A stretch of 64,000 nucleotides of DNA from Filifactor alocis ATCC 35896. Its GTDB lineage: Bacteria > Bacillota > Clostridia > Peptostreptococcales > Filifactoraceae. Every line of letters begins with the position of its first letter. Position 1 is the stretch's first letter. Below the pieces are notes generated by a model. That model saw only the letters and a list, made by a program, of their open reading frames with translations. It did not search any database and was not told where the DNA came from. Shown one piece after another: positions 17,306 through 25,699 of the stretch. A program made the translations under genes and the position numbers. Where the stretch lies: positions 868,001-932,000 of the forward strand of contig NC_016630.1 of NCBI RefSeq assembly GCF_000163895.2, written 5' to 3'.

Positions 17306-17953
17306 TTACTTTTTAGCAGGTGGATTCGCTTCACTGCTATTTTGTTCTACTTCACTATCATTTTGCTCTGCTTTACTGTCATTCTGCTTTGCTTGGCTAT
17401 CATTTTGGTCATTAATTGTAAGCAATGTTACCGAATTATATATCAGCAGAATAATAACGGCTATTATTGCATAATAAAGAAATAAATAATAGTAGTCAGG
17501 CTCTATCATAATCACATTGTCTGCCACAGTATAATTATAACCATCTACTTTAACCGTATTATCATAAGAGATACGAGTACCGGGCAATGCAAATACCTTT
17601 AGCTCTACTATACCGCGTATTCTTGCAATAGGAGATACTTTACAACCGCTTCTCGGTACCGCATAATTATCACTACTCCCCAAAAAGCCCGATTTGTGTA
17701 TATAATAATATTCTTTATCTGATTTTTTATATGTCCATGAACGAAACAAATCGCCTGAATATACTTTGTATTTGTCCGGATCTTTCTCTATTTTTATATT
17801 TTGGTGAAAAGACAAAAGCAACAAAATAACAAAAAATGCATAAAGAACCCCGTTAAATCTCGCAATACGCTTTTTCAATTTCTCATCTGCTTTTGTATAA
17901 CAATGCACTGCTAATGAAATAAGCACTACAGCGATTAATGCTAACAATGCCAT
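17306..17953 (-). CDS. Larger membrane protein, putative immunity protein (module 2)
   Basis: 215 residues, same plan as the 16389-17012 protein: two N-terminal TMs, an about 105-residue exposed domain, a third TM (about 165-185) and a low-complexity tail. The tail has one more 7-residue unit (NDSQAKQ, NDSKAEQ, NDSEVEQ, NSSEANP), so the 21-bp repeat has changed copy number between paralogues. Differences from the paralogue cluster in the exposed domain (HKSGFLGSSDNYAVPRSGCK). It follows the lipase remnant at 17984-18061. An immunity role is inferred. Confidence 0.68.
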   Translation of the reverse strand: MALLALIAVVLISLAVHCYTKADEKLKKRIARFNGVLYAFFVILLLLSFHQNIKIEKDPDKYKVYSGDLFRSWTYKKSDKEYYYIHKSGFLGSSDNYAVPRSGCKVSPIARIRGIVELKVFALPGTRISYDNTVKVDGYNYTVADNVIMIEPDYYYLFLYYAIIAVIILLIYNSVTLLTINDQNDSQAKQNDSKAEQNDSEVEQNSSEANPPAKK

Positions 17954-17983
17954 ATCATTCTCCTTCCTCTCCTATTTATTTTT

Positions 17984-18061
17984 TTATTTTTTCTTTGTAA
18001 TCAACCCTTTACTATCATTTGCTATTATCCAATAACTTGCAGGGGTGTGGGTATCGTTCAT
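17984..18061 (-). pseudogene. Lipase-gene 3' remnant (module 2)
   Basis: Reads MNDTHTPASYWIIANDSKGL, then ITKKK and stop. Homology to the intact gene begins two codons before the ATG (GG-M); upstream the sequence switches to the array hairpin. Confidence 0.74.
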
Positions 18062-18076
18062 TCCGCCTTATGTACA

Positions 18077-18106
18077 GCAATATACGAATTATTATCCGTA
18101 TATTGC
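18077..18106 (-). repeat. Array hairpin (module 2)
   Basis: Inverted repeat GCAATATACG / CGTATATTGC with a 10-nt loop, the copy closest to the intact lipase gene. Confidence 0.7.
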
Positions 18107-18141
18107 TTAGTTCTATATTACTCCAGAAATTCCATAATTTA

Positions 18142-18417
18142 TTAAACCTGCCAAAAACCTCCATCACTTGTGGAAAAATCATAAACTGCCCACAATATAA
18201 AAAGTAAATAATACAAAACAGGATTGGATAAAAACAATCTTATTCTATTTTTAGTAGAATCTATATGCTTACATATATATATCCATGCCATTATCAAACC
18301 TATTATTGGTCCTCCAAAAAGCCCATACATCTCCCAATCCCAACAAAAAGCTAACCAACATCCTATTGCTGCAAAAGGAATAGATATTAAAATCGATTTG
18401 AAATATACTTCTACCAT
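18142..18417 (-). CDS. Small three-TM membrane protein, putative cognate immunity protein of the SLH-lipase
   Basis: 91 residues with TMs at about 6-24, 28-47 and 62-80. It carries the signature GPIIGLIMAWIYICKHIDST followed by KNRIRLFLSNPVLYYL and a unique tail FSTSDGGFWQV. It is the first gene behind the intact lipase gene, 13 nt after its stop, with GGAGG before the ATG; if the array is an effector/immunity system, this is the partner of the active effector. The middle of the protein is nearly identical in DNA to the 13814-14089 gene, so the two ends of the array have exchanged sequence. No characterised family recognised. Confidence 0.68.
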   Translation of the reverse strand: MVEVYFKSILISIPFAAIGCWLAFCWDWEMYGLFGGPIIGLIMAWIYICKHIDSTKNRIRLFLSNPVLYYLLFILWAVYDFSTSDGGFWQV

Positions 18418-18430
18418 GGTAATTCCTCCT

Positions 18431-21400
18431 TTATTTATTTTCTTTTTTTGTAATTAACCCCTTACTATCATTTGCTATTATCCAATAGCTTGCAGGTGTA
18501 TGAGTATCAACCATTCCACCCAGATTGAAAAATGCCGCTATTCCTCCTTGTGAGTCTGCACCTGAATGAATAAAATTTCTCTTTGCTTTTGCATATTTCG
18601 GTGCAACATAAAATCCTATTTGTGCTCTATAGTAAGTATCCTCATCTTTCCCTCTCATTTCTCTACCACCCGGCTTCTCTTGTCCATAGATATGCTGCTC
18701 TCTGGCAGTAACATCGCTTAATATCATCATTACTGTTGCTCCGTTCTGTTTGACTCCCATTTTATATACCGTCTTTTTGGATGGTTGATTTGGTTTTGGG
18801 CGTTGTATTATTTTTTCTGCTTTTACTATTTGTAATTCGGTAAAGCGATTGATTCTGTTTCCGTATTTCTGTTTTTGGTTTTCATATGCTTTTCTTACTT
18901 GTTCTTCCGTATCGTATTCCTGTTTGTAGACATAGGTTTGGTCTTTTTGTGTCGGTTTTTTGTATATTTCTTCTCTTGAGGGAATCACTCTACCGAATTC
19001 TGTTACGGTATCTTGTTGTTTTCCGTTGGAGTTATAGTTACCCTTTTGAAATAGATATTCCCATGTCTCTTTCTTTTCTTTTTTTGTGTAGGTTTTCTTA
19101 CCGTCATATTCATAATTATCTTTTATACTCACTGCATAGGTTTTGCCATATCTTTTGAATCCCCATTTGGATAGCGGAAGACACGGTACAAGGTCATCTT
19201 TGTTTACAATATTGTATACGGTGCTTGCCGTTGCTTTGCCTGTTGTTGTGTTCGGTGTTGCAAAGGTGTAGGTAAAGGATTTGATGTTGGATTTGTTTTC
19301 GTATCTTTTCCCCAGTATATTTGCAACCGCCGCCGCTCTTGAGTGTCCTGTAAAGTAGGTTACGATTTGGTGCTTTGACCCAAGTCGGTTGATATATTGT
19401 TGCAAATGTTTGTCGAGTCTGTTGGCTGCTACATCGAATCCTTTGTGATGTTTTTTATTTTTCCAATCAGGGTTATCTCTATCCCAATAGTCTGCCGTGT
19501 CTGCTCCGACATCAAAGTTGCTTGACCATTCCTGTATGGTTCCGTTTGTTCCTCTGATTACTACTACGACGATGTCTTTGGTTTCGCCTTCGTGTGTTAC
19601 GAGTCTGTGTCCTACGATTGCTTTTGTGATGTCGTCGTCTCGATAGCTGTTTGCAAGACTGTAGACTCGGATATCTTTCAGTCCGAATTTTTGCATGGTT
19701 TCTTCGATGAGAAATTTTCTTTCTCCGTATAATTTTATGCTTCCGTCACCATATGCAAGCATGGAATACAGGATTCCGAGTTTGGACAAATCTTCATGAT
19801 ATTTTCGGTTATTTTTTTTCGGAAAGAAGGTACGATAGTCTACATCAAAGGTTACGGGGAAGATAAATTTTTTGCTGTTTACTTTTCCGCTGAAGGTATT
19901 GTGGTTGTATTTTTCTATTTTTTCATTCGGTTTCACTCGGGCGGGTGTTCTTAGCAACAGATATGCCAAGTCATCCGGTTCTTCTGCGTTTGCAGAATAA
20001 TTATCTTCTCCGGTTATATTATAGCTATCATCATCCATACCATACTCTTCATCATACATATCTTCGTAATCGCTATCTTGATATGTTTGGATTTTTCTTA
20101 GACGCTGTCTATAGTCGAGTTCGTCTTTCGGATATTCGTCCGGTTGTACCCGTGCTCCGTCATAGTCTATCGGTCCGTCGGGAATACCGTCATAATCGCT
20201 ATCAATCAATGTCGGGTTGGAGCTGTATTTCCATGTGTCGATTGTCTTTTTACCGGTGTAGTATTTCGGATCAATATCGTATCTTGCGAGTAACTGTTTG
20301 ATATATTGATACAGGTTTCTTTGTACTTGTGTTCCAAGTTCTTCTTTATCTGTCAAACCGTCTCCGTCACTATCGTTTGTATCTGCTTCTTCAACCGGTT
20401 TTGTGAGTTTGATGATTTGATAATCATCCAAGAAAACGGTATCGGTCGTTTTTTTGTTTAATTTGGATAGTATAAATTGGTAGAGTTCGTTTACAAACCC
20501 TTGTTGATAGACTTCATCATCATCAATATATTCATTCTTATGATAATGTTCAAAATAATCGATACATGCCCCACCTGTCTTCTCTGAAAAACCCGGAAAT
20601 CGTTCCGCTACAACAGAACAAACCGCTATTTCTCTTTGAACAAATAAATGCGCTATTTCGTCAATATTTACATCATCATCTGTCATGTTTTCATCAGTAT
20701 TGATATCGGTATCCGTATTTTTATTGAGTGAAGCAAGATATAGGTATCCCTCTAAAAAATATGGTCTGAAGACTACAACTCTATTCGCATCTTCTCTCCA
20801 ATCGAGTTGGTATGCTTTCATAATTGAGTCTATTGTCTCTTTTGTATTAGCTCTATATAAAAAATCTGTATGATATGAAGAAAAACAAGAACTCAGCTGA
20901 TTAAGAAAAGAATTTTTCTCTTCAAACCAGTTGGAATCCCCATTTTTATACTGTACTGCCTCTCTATTTATTTGAATGAGAGAATATCGTACATCAATAT
21001 TTTTATTGTTGGATATCTTTTGAACGGCTAACTGAAAAGCTCCTAAGTCTACAGTATTAACTCCTCCGAGCACACGATATGAGTCTATTACAAACACAAT
21101 ATCTACTTTGTTTGTCGCGGATGGATTTTGTTTAACGGACAGCAGTTCTTGCGGTAAAGTTGATAATGTTTCTTCTTTTGTTTCTGTACTGTTTGTTGTC
21201 TGATTTTCTGTTATGTTGTCTTGTCCTTTTATCGTTTCTTTTTGATTTTTTGATATATTGTCTGTTTTTTCTGCGTTTTCTTCTATAGAATGTCCTGCTG
21301 TGTTGTCATATTCTGTTTCTATATTATCTTTATCTGCTGTTTCTGCGATTTCGGTTGTTTTTACAGTTTTGTTTGTTCTGTCCGCTGTTATCTTATCTGC

Positions 21401-23905
21401 ATTTTGTTCGGTATATTCTTCTGCATTGTTTGTAGAACCATCGGATATTGTATCGGCACGATATGAAGTTTCAGGACCGCTATGTTCTTTTTTCTCTTGA
21501 TTTGACGGTTGATTCTGTTGTTGCTTTTCATTACTGTTTTGCTTGATATTTTTATCTATCTCTTTGCTTTTTGACACAGAATGATCCGCAGGTACACCTA
21601 TACTGAGATTGTTGTCTTGATTTTTTGTGACATTGTTATTTGATTGCTGTAATTTCTCTTTGGTTTGTGTTGTCGCAATATTTTTTTGCAGTTCTCTTTT
21701 GATGTCCGATACGTCTTTGTTATCAATTTGCATTCTCTTTTCTGCAAGTTTGTTTTGGTTGATATTTTGGAAAACATCAATTCCGAGTCGTTTGAGAAAT
21801 TGGTCGATATCTATCACAAAGTAGATTCCTTCCCATTGGATATTTCCTTTGATTGTTCTGTTGTCGATATCTATATCGCTTTGGATGAGTTCCATCCCTT
21901 CTTCTTTTGAGAAGGTTGCGATAGATAGGCTTCTTAAGTCGCCTTTGTAATCATCCGAACATTTGAAACTCAATTCTAACGGATATTTTAATGCCTGATT
22001 TTGCTGATATTCTGTTGTAATTTCTACGGCATCACTTACGATTGCGTGATTATTCCCCACTATTTGATGTTCGATACGGTTCAATCTGACATTTTTGTTG
22101 ATGTCTCCGGCTACTTCTCCCGTAACGGACGGAACGAACGGATTTTCGCTTTGATATATACTGTCTGTCATTGCATTTTCGCTCGTGGTTTGTCTGATTC
22201 TTTTTTCGCCGTCATGCGTTGTTCCGTCTGTCATAACTTCAGTGGGATTAAGCCCCAATCGCAATTCTTCATCATCGGTGAGTCCGTCTCCGTCTGTATC
22301 TTGAATAAGTGGATTGGTTTGGTGTTTTGTCACTTCGTCGCCGTCAGACAATCCGTCTCCGTCTGTGTCATCATCACTTGGGTCTGTTTCCAACTGTTGT
22401 TCCTGTAGGTTGGTAAGCCCGTCTTTGTCGTAGTCTTCGTCTGCATCGCTTGTTCCGTTACGGTCTGTGTCTTTTTGAAGCGGATCTGTTTGTACCATGT
22501 ATTCGAATCCGTCTCTCAGTCCGTCTCCGTCGTTATCTCTTTTGCTTGGATCAAGTCCGAGTTGTTTTTTGAATTCGTCGTCCAGATATTCTCGAACGGT
22601 AATAAATTCTGCCGTGATTGTAGTATCCCGGTCGGGCATGACGAAGGTGGTGTTCTGTTCTTTTTTGTTTTCAAATGTCCCGCCGTCTGTACTGAGCCAT
22701 TCGTTGAAAATATGTTTATGTTCTTGATATGCTTTTGCTTTCAACGATACGGATTGTCCCTTTGAATATCGTCCTTGTGTTTGGGACAGAATGATTCCTC
22801 CTTGTGTCGATACCACTTTTAGTTGATATGTTTTTTGGTTGGTATTGCCTTGTCCGCTGTGATTGTCTTTTTCGCTGCCGCTTTTTTCATTGTCTTTTTT
22901 GCCGGCGATGTTGCGATTTCGGTTTTCTTCGATTCCGACGGATTGATTTTCTATATTGATATTTTCTTGTATCCACGGTGTTGTTCTCGGTATGGTGATG
23001 TTTTTGAGTTCTGCCGTTTTGTTCTGATATTCGGCTTGAATCCTATAGTTTCCTTGCGATATTTGATGTTCCATACTGAATCTATACTGTCCGTATTGAT
23101 TTGTTTTTACGGTTTGGATGATTTTGTTGTCTTTTTCTTGAATCAAATGAACTGTGATATTCGGTTGTGCTTGATTATTGTATGTGGCTGTTCCGACAAG
23201 TCCTTTATATTTGCTGTACAGTTCTTGATGGCAGTTGTTGATAATTATATATGCCTCTGCTCTTGTGATGGTGTCTTTAGGTCTGAATGTCTTGTCAGGA
23301 TATCCCGTCACTATGTTTGCTTTTGCACATGTTATGATGTTTTTGTTTGACCATCTGTCTGCTTTCACATCTGTGAACTTCGGTGTTTCTTTGTTTCGGT
23401 CGGCTATGTTCTGTAGCACACTTTGTGACTGATTCAGCATGGTGACAAATTCTTCTCTTGTTACAAAGTTGTCTGCTCGAAAGGTATTGTCTGAATAACC
23501 CGCTATGATGTTATATTGTTGTGATAAATTGATGTATGTACTTAACGGGTGAGTTGCAATGTCTGTAAAATAATCTTTTTCTGTTTGTCGGGATTGGATT
23601 TCTTTTGTAAAAATTTCTTTGGAAAGGTTTGTTTTTAAGATAAGTTCCGCACTTTGTGCTCTTGTCATTTTTTCTTCGGGCATAAATAGACTGCTGTTCT
23701 TCCATTGGTCGTTGATAATATCATATTTTTGCAGGTAGTAAATTTTTTCTTTTGCCCAATGCTCTCCTATATCATCATAGGTGCCTGTCTGTATGACATT
23801 GTTCTTTGAAATGTTGTTGTTTGTTTCGGCAAACAAGGACAGCGGTGCATTGGTTGACAGCAATGTACACGCCAAAATAACGGATAATACTTTCTTGCAT
23901 TTCAT
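18431..23905 (-). CDS. Giant SLH-anchored surface protein with C-terminal class-3 lipase domain
   Basis: 1824 residues from the ATG at 23905, chosen over an in-frame upstream codon because GGAGG lies 7 nt before it and a signal peptide (MKCKKVLSVILACTLLS, cleavage near LFA) follows. Order: three SLH repeats (about 45-228, wall anchoring); a carboxypeptidase-regulatory-like beta domain (about 235-300); a bacterial-repeat domain (GGIILSQTQGRYSKGQSVSL); six or so Ca-binding DxDxDG repeats (about 448-555); a Gln/Asn/Lys/Thr-rich linker (about 720-920); a VWA-like domain with degenerate MIDAS (about 928-1148); more DSDGDG repeats (about 1178-1255); and a lipase domain from about 1380. Lipase landmarks are VIRGTNG, nucleophile Ser1522 in GHSRAAA, Asp1570/1571 in NKDDLVPCLP and, after a long Lys/Thr-rich insertion, His1802 in DTHTPASYW. 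It heads the module array. Architecture sure, toxin role inferred. Confidence 0.85.
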   Translation of the reverse strand: MKCKKVLSVILACTLLSTNAPLSLFAETNNNISKNNVIQTGTYDDIGEHWAKEKIYYLQKYDIINDQWKNSSLFMPEEKMTRAQSAELILKTNLSKEIFTKEIQSRQTEKDYFTDIATHPLSTYINLSQQYNIIAGYSDNTFRADNFVTREEFVTMLNQSQSVLQNIADRNKETPKFTDVKADRWSNKNIITCAKANIVTGYPDKTFRPKDTITRAEAYIIINNCHQELYSKYKGLVGTATYNNQAQPNITVHLIQEKDNKIIQTVKTNQYGQYRFSMEHQISQGNYRIQAEYQNKTAELKNITIPRTTPWIQENINIENQSVGIEENRNRNIAGKKDNEKSGSEKDNHSGQGNTNQKTYQLKVVSTQGGIILSQTQGRYSKGQSVSLKAKAYQEHKHIFNEWLSTDGGTFENKKEQNTTFVMPDRDTTITAEFITVREYLDDEFKKQLGLDPSKRDNDGDGLRDGFEYMVQTDPLQKDTDRNGTSDADEDYDKDGLTNLQEQQLETDPSDDDTDGDGLSDGDEVTKHQTNPLIQDTDGDGLTDDEELRLGLNPTEVMTDGTTHDGEKRIRQTTSENAMTDSIYQSENPFVPSVTGEVAGDINKNVRLNRIEHQIVGNNHAIVSDAVEITTEYQQNQALKYPLELSFKCSDDYKGDLRSLSIATFSKEEGMELIQSDIDIDNRTIKGNIQWEGIYFVIDIDQFLKRLGIDVFQNINQNKLAEKRMQIDNKDVSDIKRELQKNIATTQTKEKLQQSNNNVTKNQDNNLSIGVPADHSVSKSKEIDKNIKQNSNEKQQQNQPSNQEKKEHSGPETSYRADTISDGSTNNAEEYTEQNADKITADRTNKTVKTTEIAETADKDNIETEYDNTAGHSIEENAEKTDNISKNQKETIKGQDNITENQTTNSTETKEETLSTLPQELLSVKQNPSATNKVDIVFVIDSYRVLGGVNTVDLGAFQLAVQKISNNKNIDVRYSLIQINREAVQYKNGDSNWFEEKNSFLNQLSSCFSSYHTDFLYRANTKETIDSIMKAYQLDWREDANRVVVFRPYFLEGYLYLASLNKNTDTDINTDENMTDDDVNIDEIAHLFVQREIAVCSVVAERFPGFSEKTGGACIDYFEHYHKNEYIDDDEVYQQGFVNELYQFILSKLNKKTTDTVFLDDYQIIKLTKPVEEADTNDSDGDGLTDKEELGTQVQRNLYQYIKQLLARYDIDPKYYTGKKTIDTWKYSSNPTLIDSDYDGIPDGPIDYDGARVQPDEYPKDELDYRQRLRKIQTYQDSDYEDMYDEEYGMDDDSYNITGEDNYSANAEEPDDLAYLLLRTPARVKPNEKIEKYNHNTFSGKVNSKKFIFPVTFDVDYRTFFPKKNNRKYHEDLSKLGILYSMLAYGDGSIKLYGERKFLIEETMQKFGLKDIRVYSLANSYRDDDITKAIVGHRLVTHEGETKDIVVVVIRGTNGTIQEWSSNFDVGADTADYWDRDNPDWKNKKHHKGFDVAANRLDKHLQQYINRLGSKHQIVTYFTGHSRAAAVANILGKRYENKSNIKSFTYTFATPNTTTGKATASTVYNIVNKDDLVPCLPLSKWGFKRYGKTYAVSIKDNYEYDGKKTYTKKEKKETWEYLFQKGNYNSNGKQQDTVTEFGRVIPSREEIYKKPTQKDQTYVYKQEYDTEEQVRKAYENQKQKYGNRINRFTELQIVKAEKIIQRPKPNQPSKKTVYKMGVKQNGATVMMILSDVTAREQHIYGQEKPGGREMRGKDEDTYYRAQIGFYVAPKYAKAKRNFIHSGADSQGGIAAFFNLGGMVDTHTPASYWIIANDSKGLITKKENK

Positions 23906-23921
23906 AATATGACCTCCATTT

Positions 23922-23973
23922 TCAATACAGTATAACATATTTTATATTATACTGTATTGAGGAGAATAATCAA
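23922..23973 (-). promoter_or_regulatory. Promoter with 14-bp palindromic operator for the SLH-lipase gene
   Basis: Minus-strand -35 TTGATT (23968-23973), 16-nt spacer, -10 TATAAT (23946-23951). A perfect 14-bp inverted repeat, TCAATACAGTATAA / TTATACTGTATTGA (23922-23960, 11-nt spacer), covers the -10 and the start region, as expected for a repressor site. No regulator gene is adjacent. Confidence 0.65.
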
Positions 23974-24031
23974 CTGCTTTCTCTTTTTGCTTGTTTCTGA
24001 ATTTTGATACTGTTACCTACATCACTTGTGC

Positions 24032-24178
24032 TTATTTCACTTGCTCTCTGTCATCATTTTAAGCTGCTGTTCATGGTTTCATCATCCTACTCATCTGTTC
24101 CTGTTCAAATAGGACGATGTTAAAAAGAGAGTGCTTTTTCAAATTTAAAGTTATGGCAGTTCTATTGGATTTTTGTAT
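24032..24178. repeat. Dispersed intergenic hairpin repeat, copy at 24.0 kb
   Basis: About 145 bp with the words TTTCACTTGCTCTCTGTCAT, GTTCATGGTTT, TTTTTCAAATTTA and GGATTTTTGTATTA, shared in order with 34863-35009 and in part with 60219-60355. The centre holds an inverted repeat (TCATCCTAC / ATAGGACGA). It lies between rho and the SLH-lipase promoter. Confidence 0.55.
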
Positions 24179-24268
24179 TACCCTATGATGGAAATGATAG
24201 AAAAATTAAGGATTCATATTCAAGCATTCTCTGAAACGAACAAGATATCTGTGCAAATAGAATATCTT

Positions 24269-25684
24269 TTATTTTTCATAGTAGGAAAGGACTTTGTCCA
24301 ACAGTTCATCGGTATCCTTTGTGATATAGTTTGCTCGAAGAACGGTTTCAATTGCTTCTTGAGATGATTTGTTGGATAGAATTCTTCGTAATTTTAAGAT
24401 TTTCTCATATTCTTTTACATCCAGTAACAGCTCTTCTTTTCTTGTGCCGGAACGGTCGATATCCATAGCCGGGAACAATCTTTTTTCTGCCAATTTGCGG
24501 TCTAAATGAAGTTCCATGTTACCGGTTCCCTTGAATTCTTCATAGATCATATCGTCCATCCTCGAGCCTGTATCAATCAATGCAGTTGCCAAAATGGTCA
24601 GAGAACCTCCTGCACGCACATTTCTTGCCGCTCCGAAAAATTTCTTGGGTCCATAGAGTGCGCCGGGATCCAATCCGCCTGATAATGTTCTCCCTGTCGG
24701 AACGATGGTCAGGTTGTATGCTCTTGCCAATCGTGTGATACTGTCCATCAAAATCACGACATCTCTTCCGTGTTCTACCAAATTTTTGGCCCTTGCCAAC
24801 ACCATCTCTGCTACTTTGATATGGTTGGACGGCAACTCATCAAAAGTGGATGAAATCACATCTGCCTGTACCGATTCACGAATATCCGTCACTTCTTCCG
24901 GTCGTTCATCAATCAAAAGCACAATCAACTCTACTTCGGAATGATTCTTCAAAATTGCATTGGCAATCTGCTTGAGTAAAGTTGTCTTACCTGCTTTTGG
25001 CGGCGCAACAATCAGACCGCGCTGCCCTTTTCCGATCGGTGTGAAAATATCCACCAAACGAACGGAGGGTGATACATCACAATGTGCCAATTTCAATCGT
25101 GTATCCGGATAAATCGGAACCAATTTCTCAAAATCTTTTCTCTTTGAAGCGATATCCGGTTTGATTCCGTTGACGGATTTGACATACAAAAGTGCATCAA
25201 AACGCTCATTCTTGTTTTTCGGTCGAACAATTCCAAGGAGTTTGTCTCCCGTTTTCATATTAAATCGTCGAATTTGTGCCGGACTGACATAAACATCATT
25301 TTCGGTCGAAATATAGTTCGGTCCTCGTAAAAATCCAAATCCGTCCGGAAGAATTTCCAAAATTCCTTCTGCCGTTGCCGAATCTTTGTCCTGAATGATT
25401 CTCTCATATTCTTTTTTGTCATACAAGTTATGACGGGTACTGTTCATCTCTTGCTCTTGCTGAGAGGATTCTTTCTGATTTGAAGATGGGTTTTCCTGCT
25501 CCTCTTTCGACAAAAGGCTGTTGTCTCTCTTATCAAAATACTCTCTTACTATTTCGTCATACGACTCCTCGAGCAACATAGCAACGAACTCATCTTTTTT
25601 GTGCTTTTCTTTTATGGAAATACCACAGTCTGATGCAAGTTCTTTCAGCTCTGCAACTTTCAGCTTTTTCAATCTCTCTTTCAT
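24269..25684 (-). CDS. rho: Transcription termination factor Rho
   Basis: 471 residues. Hexameric RNA-dependent ATPase that ends unprotected transcripts. An N-terminal SAP-like helical domain (KVAELKELASDCGIS) is followed by a Gln/Ser/Glu-rich linker (about 60-95), the OSB/cold-shock RNA-binding domain (ILEILPDGFGFLRGPNYIS), P-loop PKAGKTTLLKQIANAI, LLIDERPEEVTD (Walker B region), ILMDSITRLARAYN and the Q/R-loop region TGRTLSGGLDP. Full length for the Firmicute type. It starts 15 nt after the stop of cls, so it is probably co-transcribed with ogg and cls. Confidence 0.97.
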   Translation of the reverse strand: MKERLKKLKVAELKELASDCGISIKEKHKKDEFVAMLLEESYDEIVREYFDKRDNSLLSKEEQENPSSNQKESSQQEQEMNSTRHNLYDKKEYERIIQDKDSATAEGILEILPDGFGFLRGPNYISTENDVYVSPAQIRRFNMKTGDKLLGIVRPKNKNERFDALLYVKSVNGIKPDIASKRKDFEKLVPIYPDTRLKLAHCDVSPSVRLVDIFTPIGKGQRGLIVAPPKAGKTTLLKQIANAILKNHSEVELIVLLIDERPEEVTDIRESVQADVISSTFDELPSNHIKVAEMVLARAKNLVEHGRDVVILMDSITRLARAYNLTIVPTGRTLSGGLDPGALYGPKKFFGAARNVRAGGSLTILATALIDTGSRMDDMIYEEFKGTGNMELHLDRKLAEKRLFPAMDIDRSGTRKEELLLDVKEYEKILKLRRILSNKSSQEAIETVLRANYITKDTDELLDKVLSYYEK

Positions 25685-25699
25685 TCTAAAATCCCTTCT

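Noticed and set aside
13814..18420. CRISPR array
   Set aside because: The repeats here are long, partly coding and contain genes; no short regularly spaced repeats with unique spacers occur anywhere in the window.
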